Shown here one piece after another: positions 27,740 to 36,169 of a DNA stretch of 64,000 nt. Positions within the stretch are counted from its first letter, which is position 1; the number at the start of each line of letters is the position of its first letter. The position numbers and the translations under genes are program-made. The notes under the pieces are model-generated. The model did not search any database and was not told the DNA's origin. It saw only the letters and a list, made by a program, of their open reading frames with translations. Source of the stretch: Methylobacterium longum (GTDB taxonomy: Bacteria; Pseudomonadota; Alphaproteobacteria; Rhizobiales; Beijerinckiaceae); contig NZ_BPQS01000003.1 in the NCBI RefSeq assembly GCF_022179385.1, forward strand, positions 62,001-126,000, in the 5' to 3' direction.

Positions 27740-29488
27740 ATGTCCACAGCATCCAACGCGTCGGCACCCGTGGCTCCGCTCGGCGGACTTCCCGCCCCGC
27801 TGCGTCGAGCTGTGCTGGCGACGGCCGGCATCGTCCTCCTCGCCACGGGCATCGAACTCCTGTTCGGCCTCAGGCCCGGCATCGCGACGGTGTTCTTCCT
27901 CGGCGACCTGCGGATCCTCCTCGCCCTCGTCGCGCTCCTGCTGGCGGCGGCCTTCTGGCGGCCGGCCGCCGTGCTGGCCGCCTGGGCCAGGCCCGCAGCG
28001 TACCGGCGCCGGACCATCCTGCTGACCGCGATCTTGGCCGGCGCGGTCTGCCTCGCCGGCACGCATCTGATCTTCGAAACCTATCTCCTGTCCTACGACG
28101 AGGTCATGGCGGCCTTCGATGCGGAGATCTTCCGGTCGGGACGGCTGATCGCGCCTCTGCGACCGGAGTGGCAGGGCTATCAGCACGCCCTGGCCCCCTC
28201 CTTCCTGCTGCCCGTGCCGGGGGAAGTCGCCTGGGTGTCGGCCTATCTGCCGGTCAACGCCGCGCTGCGGGCACTCGTCGCCAGCGCGGCGAGCCCGATC
28301 CTCACGGGGCCGCTCCTCCTCGTCATCGCCGTGCTCGCCCTGAACGGCATTGGCCGGCGCCTGTGGCCGGACCGGCCGGACGCGGCACTGGTGGCGACGC
28401 TCCTGCTGGTCACCGCCCCGCAGGTCCTGGTCACCGCGATGACGCCCTACGCGATGACGGCGCATCTCGCCTTCAATCTCGTCTGGCTCTGGCTGTTCCT
28501 CCGCGGCGGCGTACTCGGCCATGCTGGCGCGGCCGCCACCGGCGTCCTGGCGTGCGGCCTGCATCAGGTGGTCTTCCATCCGCTGTTCGCGGCGCCGTTC
28601 ATCGCCCTCACGCTGCTGGAGCGGCGCTGGCGGCTCGCGGCGTTCTACCTCGCCGTCTACGCGGCCGCCGGGCTCGCTTGGATCCTCTACTGGCAGGTGC
28701 TGCTGGCGATGAGCGGAACCGGTGCGGCCGACGCCACGACGGTCGGTGCCGGCCTGTATCTGCGTCGGGTCACCGCGCTGCTAGGAGCCTTCGATCCGAG
28801 CACCTTCGACCTGATGACGAAGAACACCTTGCGCTTCGTCGCGTGGCAGAGCCCCCTCCTGCTGCCGCTCGCCGGTCTCGCGTGGCCGGCCCTGCGGCGG
28901 GGGGAGCGGATCGCCTGCGCGCTGGCGGCGGGCATCGGCCTGACGCTGGTGACGGTCACGGTTCTCCTGCCGTTCCAGGGTCACGGATGGGGCTACCGGT
29001 ACCTGCACGGCCTCGTCGGCTCCGCCTGCCTGCTGGCGGGCCGGGGTTGGATCGCCGTGACCGAACGGGCCGGCGCCTCGCAGCTCACCGCCGCGCGCGG
29101 CACCGTGGCGGGATCCTGTCTGGTGGCAGTCCTGATCCTCGTGCCGATCCGTGCCCACGACGTCCACGAATTCGTCGCACCCTACGCGGCCGCGTACCGG
29201 GCGATCGCTTCGACCGACGCCGACATCGTTGCCCTGCGGGCGGGCGAAACCCTCTACGGACGCGACTTGGTCCGGAACGATCCCTTCCTCCGCAATCGGC
29301 CGATCATCGTGCTGCTCGACGATCTCGATGCCGCACACCGGAACGCCCTGTGCGGGCGCGGCACTATTTTCGAGTTCGGGGCGTCGGAGGCGCAGGCCTT
29401 CGGCATCGCCGGGCATTATCGCGGCGATCCAGCCGCCGCCACGCAGGACGAGTTACCGTGCACGACTGGTCGGGTACGGCATCGCTAG
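27740..29488 (+). CDS. Polytopic membrane protein, probable GT-C-type glycosyltransferase
   Basis: 582 residues with about 11 hydrophobic segments spread over residues 22-500 and a soluble C-terminal part. In the first periplasmic loop after the second helix group there is SYDEVMAAFDAEIF, an acidic pair in the place where GT-C enzymes (GT39/GT83-like) keep their catalytic Asp/Glu. Such enzymes use polyprenyl-phosphate sugars on the outer face of the inner membrane. The neighbouring convergent GT2 gene would make such donors. No close family is recognised, so the call is by topology and motif only. ATG start without a clear ribosome site. Confidence 0.6.
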   Translation: MSTASNASAPVAPLGGLPAPLRRAVLATAGIVLLATGIELLFGLRPGIATVFFLGDLRILLALVALLLAAAFWRPAAVLAAWARPAAYRRRTILLTAILAGAVCLAGTHLIFETYLLSYDEVMAAFDAEIFRSGRLIAPLRPEWQGYQHALAPSFLLPVPGEVAWVSAYLPVNAALRALVASAASPILTGPLLLVIAVLALNGIGRRLWPDRPDAALVATLLLVTAPQVLVTAMTPYAMTAHLAFNLVWLWLFLRGGVLGHAGAAATGVLACGLHQVVFHPLFAAPFIALTLLERRWRLAAFYLAVYAAAGLAWILYWQVLLAMSGTGAADATTVGAGLYLRRVTALLGAFDPSTFDLMTKNTLRFVAWQSPLLLPLAGLAWPALRRGERIACALAAGIGLTLVTVTVLLPFQGHGWGYRYLHGLVGSACLLAGRGWIAVTERAGASQLTAARGTVAGSCLVAVLILVPIRAHDVHEFVAPYAAAYRAIASTDADIVALRAGETLYGRDLVRNDPFLRNRPIIVLLDDLDAAHRNALCGRGTIFEFGASEAQAFGIAGHYRGDPAAATQDELPCTTGRVRHR

Positions 29489-29869
29489 CGGTCGTCGCGC
29501 GCCACGTGGGCCGCGGCCGACCTATCCGGGATGCGGCGGGCGGGGCAGGCCGCCGAGCGGGCAATGCGGCCACGGGGATCGCCGAACTCGGTTGAAACGA
29601 CGGTCGAACTTAGACGGGCAGTCCCGTCACCCGGCGCGCGAGGCGTTCCCCCGCGGCCGCACGCTGCCATCGAGCACGCGGACCCGGCAGGCGCCCGCTT
29701 CCGCATATCCCGCAGCAGCCCGTGAAAGGTGCTCGGCACGGAGCGGCATGCCGAGGCTCGTCAAAGCCCGGCGCGGTCCGCCCCATATTTTTCGGCGACC
29801 TGGCCCGAACCCGATGCAAGCGGGGCTGCGATCGAGCGAGCCCGGGCCGCGGGAGGCGCGTCGTGCCGC
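29489..29869. other. Intergenic region between convergent glycosyltransferase genes
   Basis: About 380 bases. Short frames on both strands are Arg/Pro-rich and have no ribosome site or family pattern. No hairpin with a T-run is seen, so transcription ending here is probably Rho-dependent. Confidence 0.5.
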
Positions 29870-31135
29870 TCAGGCCGCCATCGAATCGGTGCCGGGCTGC
29901 ATCGTCTCCCGGTCCGGGATCCGGGCGCGCCCCACCCGCAGGAAGGCGGCCTCATTGCCGCCGATCACCGCCAGGAGGAAGCCTCCGAGGGCGTTCTGGG
30001 TCCCGATGGCGACGAGCGACGTTCCGATGACCGCAGGCAGGACGCTGCCGATCGGGCCGAAGCGGTGGAGCGACCAGTAGCCCAACACGGAGAGCAGCAG
30101 GCCGGCGCCCGAGAGGATGCCGGCGGCTCCGATCCCCAGCATCGTCTCGAGGGACACGAAGCGCGCCCAGCGTGTGTGCCGTCGCCCTGGCAGACGATAG
30201 CCCTCGCGCACGCCGTAGAGATGCACGGCGGCGGCGAGCAGCGCGGCATTGTGGGCGACACCCAGGAGGGCACCGGCCAGGATCACCCAGTAATTGCCGA
30301 AGAAGCCTCCGACCACAGAGGGCGCGACGGTCGCGATCGTCGCCACCGCGAGGATCGACAGGCCGACGAAGGCCAGGAGCGCGGCAGGCAGGGCGAACAG
30401 CCATGCCGGACTCAGCATCAGGAGGAAGCGCAGATGCCGCCAGCCGTCCCGCCAGGGCCGGAGGTGCGGCGGTCTCCCGCGCTGGTCTCGGTGAAGCGAG
30501 GCGGGAACCTCCGCGATCTGCTCACCCTTCAGGATGGCCTTGATGATCATCTCGCTGGCGAACTCCATGCCGGAGCCGCGCAGGTTCAGCCGCTTGAGGC
30601 ACCCCTTGGTCAGCGCGCGCAGCCCGCAATGCGCGTCGCCGACTTTCGCGCCGAACAGCAGGTTGAGGAGTCCGGTCAGGATCGGGTTGCCGAGGTACCG
30701 GTTCTTCCAGGGCATCGCACCGGGCGCGATCCCGCCACGGAACCGGGAGCCCATGCACAGATCCGCCCCGCCCTGAAGGGCCACGACCATGGCGACCGCG
30801 TCGCCGAACTCGTAGGAGCCATCCGCGTCGCCCATGACAAGGTAGCGGCCGCGTGCCTCCGCGAATCCGCCCATCAGGGCCGCGCCGTAACCCTTCTCCG
30901 GAACGGCCACCACGCGGGCCCCCAGCCGCCGCGCGACCTCCTGACTCCCGTCGACGCTGCCGTTGTCGGCGACGACGATCTCGCCCGCCAGCCCGTGGAC
31001 GGTGTCGAGGACCGCGAGCGCGGCCGTCGCGCTCGCCAGGGCGACCGGCAGCGCACGCACCTCATCGAGGCACGGCAGCACGACCGAAACGTCGATGGGC
31101 CGGTTCAGCCCTGTCGAAGGTGGCATTGAGGTCAC
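29870..31135 (-). CDS. Family 2 glycosyltransferase with C-terminal membrane domain
   Basis: 421 residues. GT-A domain (about 12-240): VSVVLPCLDE, EIVVADNGSVDGSQEVA, and VMGDADGSYEF with the DxD metal motif; GSGMEFASEMIIKAI is typical of polyprenyl-phosphate glycosyltransferases (DPM1/GtrB/ArnC-like). The last 180 residues hold four hydrophobic helices. It probably transfers a sugar to a polyprenyl phosphate at the inner membrane. Start is GTG; an ATG three codons in is equally possible. It converges on the GT-C-like gene, which could use its product (inference). Confidence 0.87.
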   Translation of the reverse strand: MTSMPPSTGLNRPIDVSVVLPCLDEVRALPVALASATAALAVLDTVHGLAGEIVVADNGSVDGSQEVARRLGARVVAVPEKGYGAALMGGFAEARGRYLVMGDADGSYEFGDAVAMVVALQGGADLCMGSRFRGGIAPGAMPWKNRYLGNPILTGLLNLLFGAKVGDAHCGLRALTKGCLKRLNLRGSGMEFASEMIIKAILKGEQIAEVPASLHRDQRGRPPHLRPWRDGWRHLRFLLMLSPAWLFALPAALLAFVGLSILAVATIATVAPSVVGGFFGNYWVILAGALLGVAHNAALLAAAVHLYGVREGYRLPGRRHTRWARFVSLETMLGIGAAGILSGAGLLLSVLGYWSLHRFGPIGSVLPAVIGTSLVAIGTQNALGGFLLAVIGGNEAAFLRVGRARIPDRETMQPGTDSMAA

Positions 31136-31275
31136 GTCGCTTGCCGATCCCGAGCGATCCTGCGCAGCGCGAGGGTGGCCGGACTGACTTGCGAAGTGGT
31201 TAAAGGACGGTCAGCGCCGCGACACGCCGGAACCGGTGTTCCATCTTGCAGCAGCGTCGCGGCGTGACCGGCGCC

Positions 31276-31542
31276 TCAGGGCGCCTGCGCATCGCGGAGC
31301 ACCGCCCGGACCTGCCCGGCCGCCGCGGCCAGCGTCGTCTCGCCCGCGAGACCATCTGCTCCGTCCGTCGCGAGCGAGCCGAGTCGATAGGTGATTCGAT
31401 GCTCGACGGCCTGCAGCAGTTCCCGCGCCGGCTCCGCATCGATGCGCAGGAGCGTCTGCGCCAGATCGAGATAGGCGCTGCGCAGCAGGCTGAAGGCGAA
31501 GCGTGTCGCGGCTTCATCCGCGATCGGAGTCATGTCGGTCAT
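31276..31542 (-). CDS. Hypothetical small protein, 88 residues
   Basis: Soluble, mostly helical-looking protein (MTDMTPIADEAATRF, LLRSAYLDLAQTLLRIDAEPARELLQAVEHRI). No family recognised. ATG start with AGGA 7 bases upstream; an in-frame GTG seven codons earlier has no proper spacing. Ends 140 bases before the GT2 start on the same strand. Confidence 0.65.
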   Translation of the reverse strand: MTDMTPIADEAATRFAFSLLRSAYLDLAQTLLRIDAEPARELLQAVEHRITYRLGSLATDGADGLAGETTLAAAAGQVRAVLRDAQAP

Positions 31543-32047
31543 GGCGTGTTCCTGACTAAACACGCTCCCCAGATTCGAACGCCTATAAACGCATCCGCGA
31601 CGATTGTAAAATCAGCGTTACGGGACGGCTTTCTGCGGCTTATGCAGCACATCCGTGATCGGATGCTAACATATGCGAAAACGCGTTGCTGCCGACGACT
31701 TCAGGCTGCTCCGCCGCCGGAGCCCCGCCGGCGGTTGTGGTCGACCAGAAACCCAATCGCGCCGGCGGGAGAGCGGATCAGCGGTCAGACGCAATTTTTC
31801 TAACAGTGCATCGAAGAGTTTTTCAGCAGCAGAGCTATCCGAAATCGGAGTACTGTGGGGCGACAGGCATCTGCTTCGATGCGATGCGGTAAATATTGAT
31901 GCGACGCAATAAGCGCTGCGCACTGAACTCCCCCGAATCCACGATCTGGTCCGGTGGGACGGTTCAAGGGCGACGCGCGACAACATGGGAGGTGGCGGGC
32001 TCGACAGCCGGTCGCCGTTCCGGATCCCGGAGAGGGTTACGCGTTCC
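31543..32047. other. Intergenic region upstream of the CoA-transferase, locally AT-rich
   Basis: About 500 bases. Segments near 31560-31680 and 31790-31915 are clearly lower in GC than the rest of the window, with T-runs (for example at 31793-31798 and 31820-31824) and TAAATATTGATG near 31890. Short frames here are Ser/Arg-rich and have no ribosome site. It must contain the promoters of two divergent genes (31276-31542 on the minus strand and the CoA-transferase). No tRNA, terminator or known RNA motif was recognised. Confidence 0.5.
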
Positions 32048-34030
32048 ATGAGGAAGAACAAGGTCATCTCGGCGGACGAAGCCATTGCGCTGATCCGCGA
32101 GAACGACGTCGTGACGACCACCGGGTTCGTCCAGAGCTGCATTCCGGAGGCGCTGCACGCGGCCTTGGAGAAGAGGTTCGTCGAGACCGGATCGCCACGG
32201 GGTCTGACCCTGATCATGACAGCGGGTGCGGGCGACAGCAAAGGGTTGGGGACGGGCCGCCTGCACCATGACGGCCTGCTCACGCGCGTGATCGCGGCCA
32301 ATTTCGGCCGCATGCCGAAGGTCGCGAAGGCCGCGCAGGAGAATCTGATCCGCGGCTACAACCTGCCCCAGGGGGTCATCTCGCAGCTCTACCGGGCGTG
32401 CGCCGCCGGCCAGCCGGGCCTGTTCTCGAAGGTGGGCCTCAAGACCTACGTCGATCCCCGTCACGGTGGCGCCAAGGTCAACGAGCTGACCACCGAGGAC
32501 ATCGTCAAGCTCGTGGAGGTCGATGGCGAGGAGTGGCTGTTCTACACCGCCACCAAGATCGACGTCGCCTTCATCCGCGCTACCTCGGCGGACCCGTCGG
32601 GCAATCTCTCCTACGAGAAAGAGGCGCTGACCCTCGATTGCCTCGCCCAGGCCATGGCGGCCCGGAACAACGGCGGCATCGTCGTGGCCCAGGTCGAACG
32701 CATCGTCGATGACGGCTACCTGCTGCCCAAGGACGTACGAGTGCCGGGGATCCTGGTGGACTGCGTCGTCCTCGCCGAGCCCGAGATGCACCGCATGAAC
32801 TACGGCGTGCTCTACGACGCCGCGCTGGCCGGCGAGATCCGCGTGCCCGTCACCGGCATCAAGCGGATGGCGCTCAACGAGCGCAAGATCATCGCCCGGC
32901 GGGCCGCCTTCGAGCTGCCGCCGAACGGCGTCGTGAACCTCGGCGTCGGCGCGCCGGAGGGCATCTCGTCCGTGGCCAACGAGGAGAAGATCACCCCCTA
33001 CATCACCCTCACCACCGAGGCCGGGGCCGTGGGCGGCGTGCTGGCCTCCGGCTCAAGCTTCGGCGCGGCCACCAACGCCGACTGCATCATCGACCAGAAC
33101 CAGATGTTCGATTTCTACGACGGCGGCGGCCTCGACATGACCTGCCTGGGCATGGCCGAGTGCGATCAGGCCGGCAACGTCAACACGTCGAAATTCGGCG
33201 GCAAGTTGAACGGCTGCGGCGGCTTCATCAACATCTCGCAGAATGCCCGCACGGTGGTCTTCGCCGGCACCTTCACGGCCGGCGGCCTCGAGATCGCGGT
33301 GAGCGACGGCACGGTCCGCATCGTCAGCGAGGGCAAGGCCCGCAAATTCGTCACCCAGGTCCAGCAGAACACGTTCTCCGGGCCATACGCGGTGGAGCGC
33401 TCGCAACCGGTCCTCTACGTGACCGAGCGCTGCGTGTTCCAGCTGACGCCGGAGGGGCTGGAGCTGATCGAGGTGGCGCCCGGCATCGACATCGAGCGCG
33501 ATATCCTCGCCCACATGGATTTCGCGCCGGTGGTGCGAAACCCGGTACCCATGGATCCGCGCATCTTCCGCGAGGAGCCGATGGAGCTGATCTCCGACCT
33601 GCTGAACCTCGATCTGAAATCGCGGGTCAGCTACGACGGAGAGCGGAACATCCTCTTCATCAACCTGGAAGGCTGGTACTGCCGGGTGAAGGGCGACATG
33701 GACGAGCTGCGCATGACCATCGTGGCGGCCTGTCGCGCGGCGGGACAGCGGGTCAATGCCGTGATCAACCACGACGGGTTCCGGCTCAATGAGAACCTGT
33801 TCGACGACTATGCCGGGATGATCCAGTATCTCCAGGCTAATTACTACGCGACGACGACCCGGTACGCGACGAGCGCGTTCCTGCGGTTGAAGATGGAGGA
33901 GGCGCTCAACAAGCGCGGTGTCGCCCCGCACGTCTTCGAGCGGAAGGAGGATGCGCACGCCTTCGTCAGCAGCACGGAGGACCGGAAGGCGCGCAAGCGG
34001 ATCTCGCCGGCCGTCGCGTCCGCCGCCTGA
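32048..34030 (+). CDS. Acyl-CoA:acetate/3-ketoacid CoA-transferase (fused alpha-beta) with extra C-terminal domain
   Basis: 660 residues. The first roughly 495 form a fused class I CoA-transferase of the YdiF/propionate-CoA-transferase type: VTTTGFVQSCIPEAL near the N-terminus, TAGAGDSKGLGTGRL, and the second half with GVGAPEGISSVA and TTEAGAVGG, where Glu324 fits the catalytic Glu that carries CoA. Its normal end is near PGIDIERDILAHMDF. A further 160 residues follow, alternating strands and helices (ILFINLEGWYCRV, DELRMTIVAACRAA, RVNAVINHDGF, PHVFERKEDAHAFV), resembling a SpoIIAA/STAS-like fold. Start ATG (MRKNKVISADEA) has a GGAGAGGG about 11 bases upstream. Confidence 0.9.
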   Translation: MRKNKVISADEAIALIRENDVVTTTGFVQSCIPEALHAALEKRFVETGSPRGLTLIMTAGAGDSKGLGTGRLHHDGLLTRVIAANFGRMPKVAKAAQENLIRGYNLPQGVISQLYRACAAGQPGLFSKVGLKTYVDPRHGGAKVNELTTEDIVKLVEVDGEEWLFYTATKIDVAFIRATSADPSGNLSYEKEALTLDCLAQAMAARNNGGIVVAQVERIVDDGYLLPKDVRVPGILVDCVVLAEPEMHRMNYGVLYDAALAGEIRVPVTGIKRMALNERKIIARRAAFELPPNGVVNLGVGAPEGISSVANEEKITPYITLTTEAGAVGGVLASGSSFGAATNADCIIDQNQMFDFYDGGGLDMTCLGMAECDQAGNVNTSKFGGKLNGCGGFINISQNARTVVFAGTFTAGGLEIAVSDGTVRIVSEGKARKFVTQVQQNTFSGPYAVERSQPVLYVTERCVFQLTPEGLELIEVAPGIDIERDILAHMDFAPVVRNPVPMDPRIFREEPMELISDLLNLDLKSRVSYDGERNILFINLEGWYCRVKGDMDELRMTIVAACRAAGQRVNAVINHDGFRLNENLFDDYAGMIQYLQANYYATTTRYATSAFLRLKMEEALNKRGVAPHVFERKEDAHAFVSSTEDRKARKRISPAVASAA

Positions 34031-34135
34031 GGGCATCCGGATCACCGGTGTCGCGCCGCCGCCGCCCTCTGGTATACGCGGCGGACGCCGTCCTCGTCTC
34101 GGGCTCCCCGACGAGCGGCGCGAGGAGCCCGCGCC

Positions 34136-35011
34136 CTGGACCTGCACCCGAGCCCCGCCCCGGCGCGCGACGACGGGCAGGTTGCCCGAGACGACGGCTG
34201 GCCCCGGCAAGTCGCGTCCCTGGCGCACGACGCGCTGATCGCCGAGCTTGAAACCTGGCCCAAGCCGGGGCTCGTCAGCCCCGTCGATTCCGGCAGCCAC
34301 GACGACATGGATGCCGGCACGCTGCGGGCGAGCGCCGCGGCGATCCGCCCGTTCTTCGCGGACCTCGTCGCGGCTGGAACGCGGGGGGCGACGATGGAGC
34401 ATTTACGCGCCATCGGCCTTGAGGCGGAGGCCGCGATGATGGACGCGACCGACGGCGTGAACGCGCATCGCGGCGCCATCTTCTCGCTGGGACTGATCTG
34501 CGCGGCCGCCGGGGTAACCGGCGATGGACCCTGCACCGGCGAAGCCCTCGCTCTGGCGGTCGGCCGTCGGTGGGGCCCGGTGATCGGCGGGGCCCCGACC
34601 TCGCCGACGAGCCATGGCGGCCGCGCCGCGCGCCGCTACGGCGTGGGCGGCGCCAGTGCCGAGGCGGCTGCCGGCTTCCCGACGGTCCGCGTGGTCGGTC
34701 TGCCCGCCCTGCGCCTCGGCCGGACCCGCGCCCCCATGGATCCCGTTGCCGCCCGCGTCGACTGCTTCTTCGCGCTTCTGGCCGTCGTGGACGACACCAA
34801 CCTCCTGCATCGCGGCGGAACGGACGGGCTGAACGCCGCGCGCGCGGCCGCTTCGGTTTTCGCGGCGACCGGCGGTGTGTCGGCGGCGGGCTGGCGCGAC
34901 CGCGCCCTCGACGTCCACCGCGCCTTCGTGGCGGCGCGCCTGAGCCCCGGTGGCTGCGCCGACCTCCTCGCCACGACGCTGCTCCTCGACGCACTCGAGA
35001 ATCGGGCTTGA
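34136..35011 (+). CDS. CitG/MdcB-like triphosphoribosyl-dephospho-CoA synthase family protein, possible CTG start
   Basis: The family makes 2'-(5''-triphosphoribosyl)-3'-dephospho-CoA from ATP and dephospho-CoA for citrate lyase or malonate decarboxylase. Conserved family sequence (AELETWPKPGLVSPVDSGSH, then DDMDAGTLRASAAAI) begins well before the first in-frame ATG at 34307. No ATG, GTG or TTG occurs in this frame between that ATG and the upstream stop at 34028. A CTG at 34136 has GAGGAG 8 bases upstream and is proposed as start, giving 291 residues. Later motifs include GVNAHRGAIFSLG, GGASAEAAAGFP and DTNLLHRGG. No citrate lyase or malonate decarboxylase genes are in the window. Confidence 0.8.
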   Translation: MDLHPSPAPARDDGQVARDDGWPRQVASLAHDALIAELETWPKPGLVSPVDSGSHDDMDAGTLRASAAAIRPFFADLVAAGTRGATMEHLRAIGLEAEAAMMDATDGVNAHRGAIFSLGLICAAAGVTGDGPCTGEALALAVGRRWGPVIGGAPTSPTSHGGRAARRYGVGGASAEAAAGFPTVRVVGLPALRLGRTRAPMDPVAARVDCFFALLAVVDDTNLLHRGGTDGLNAARAAASVFAATGGVSAAGWRDRALDVHRAFVAARLSPGGCADLLATTLLLDALENRA

Positions 35012-35096
35012 GCATCCGCCGGACCGTTCGGCCGCATTCCCGTGACGGCGCCGGGTCCCCACATGCGAGCCATCACCTCCTCGCCACGGTTGCCTC

Positions 35097-35831
35097 GTGA
35101 CCTTCATCAGGATCGCGCTGCTCGCGCTCGTTGCTCTCTTCCTCGTCCCGGTCGCCATCTCCGCCGCGCTCTATTGGCTGCGGGCGAGCGGCGATTGGCG
35201 CCATGCCGACCGGTCGAGCGCGGGTCTGCTGCCCAAGGCCGAAGCCCTTCCCGGAGCCGTCGTGCGGATCTTCTCGGCCCGCACCGTGAGCTGGCGCGGC
35301 ATCGTCGCGACGCATAGCTGGATCGTCATCAAGGATCGCGATGCCCGCGCCTATCGGCGATTCGATTACACCGCCTGGGGCCAGCCGATCTGGGTGGATC
35401 GCTTCGTTCCTGACGGCAACTGGTTCGGGAATGCCCCGGCCATGATCTTTGCCGCCGACGGTGCGGAGGCGGAGGCCATGCTTCCGCGGATCCGCAAGGC
35501 CGTGACCGAATATCCGTACGCCCGCCCCGGCGACTACGTCGTCTGGCCGGGCCCGAACTCCAACACCTTCGTCGCCGCCGTCATGGCGGCCGTGCCGGAG
35601 ATCCGGGCCAGCCTGCCGACGACGGCGATCGGCAAGGACTTCCCTTATGATGGCCGGTGGATCGGCTGGACCCCGTCGGGCACCGGCATCCGAATCAATC
35701 TCGGCGGTTACGCCGGCCTGACGATCGGCTGGATCGAAGGCCTCGAACTCAACCTGCTCGGGGGGGTGGCCGGGATCGATCTGCGTCGGCCGGGCATCAA
35801 GCTACCCGCCCTGGGACGCGTCGGCCTCTAG
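35097..35831 (+). CDS. DUF3750 domain-containing membrane-anchored protein
   Basis: 244 residues. One N-terminal hydrophobic helix (IALLALVALFLVPVAISAALYWL) and then a soluble domain whose features (VVRIFSARTVSWRGIVATHSWIVIKD, WPGPNSNTFVA, IGKDFPYDG) match DUF3750. The HSWI and PNSNTF segments with conserved His and Asn/Ser suggest a papain/NlpC-like arrangement, but activity is unknown. GTG start, 85 bases after the CitG-like gene and possibly in the same transcript. Confidence 0.85.
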   Translation: MTFIRIALLALVALFLVPVAISAALYWLRASGDWRHADRSSAGLLPKAEALPGAVVRIFSARTVSWRGIVATHSWIVIKDRDARAYRRFDYTAWGQPIWVDRFVPDGNWFGNAPAMIFAADGAEAEAMLPRIRKAVTEYPYARPGDYVVWPGPNSNTFVAAVMAAVPEIRASLPTTAIGKDFPYDGRWIGWTPSGTGIRINLGGYAGLTIGWIEGLELNLLGGVAGIDLRRPGIKLPALGRVGL

Positions 35832-36169
35832 GCGGCGAGGTTTGTCGGCCACGTCACCGATGCGACGGCGAGGATGGCGAACAGAATCCTCCTGTCGCCC
35901 CGCGCGGCGTTCGGCTGCCGCGGGGCCGCCACGACCGTTCCATCCCCGGGAACTCAGAAATCCAGAAGGAAATTTGATCGCGCGGATGCCCTTCGAACGT
36001 TCGGCGGGCAGGTCCGATCACTGTATCGGCCCGTAATACGCACAAATTATTGGAACTATAGCCATTTCGAATTACGGTCGGTTCGAGTCCGATCATTTTG
36101 ATCTCTTTGCTGCGGCGCAAGATCCTGTAAGACGCGGGAGTATCTTTATCAAAGACTCGGTCGAACCCT
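35832..36169. other. Intergenic region upstream of the chemoreceptor, AT-rich 3' half
   Basis: About 340 bases. The part from about 36030 to 36170 is AT-rich for this genome and should carry the chemoreceptor promoter; no consensus boxes could be fixed. Bases 36077-36093 form a tRNA T-arm-like hairpin (GTCGG, TTCGAGT loop, CCGAT) with no D-arm or anticodon arm upstream. GATCATTTTGATC at 36091-36103 is a short inverted repeat. Confidence 0.45.

Noticed and set aside
31673..31912. 79-codon plus-strand frame upstream of the CoA-transferase
   Set aside because: No ribosome site, Arg/Ser-rich, overlapped by other equally open frames.
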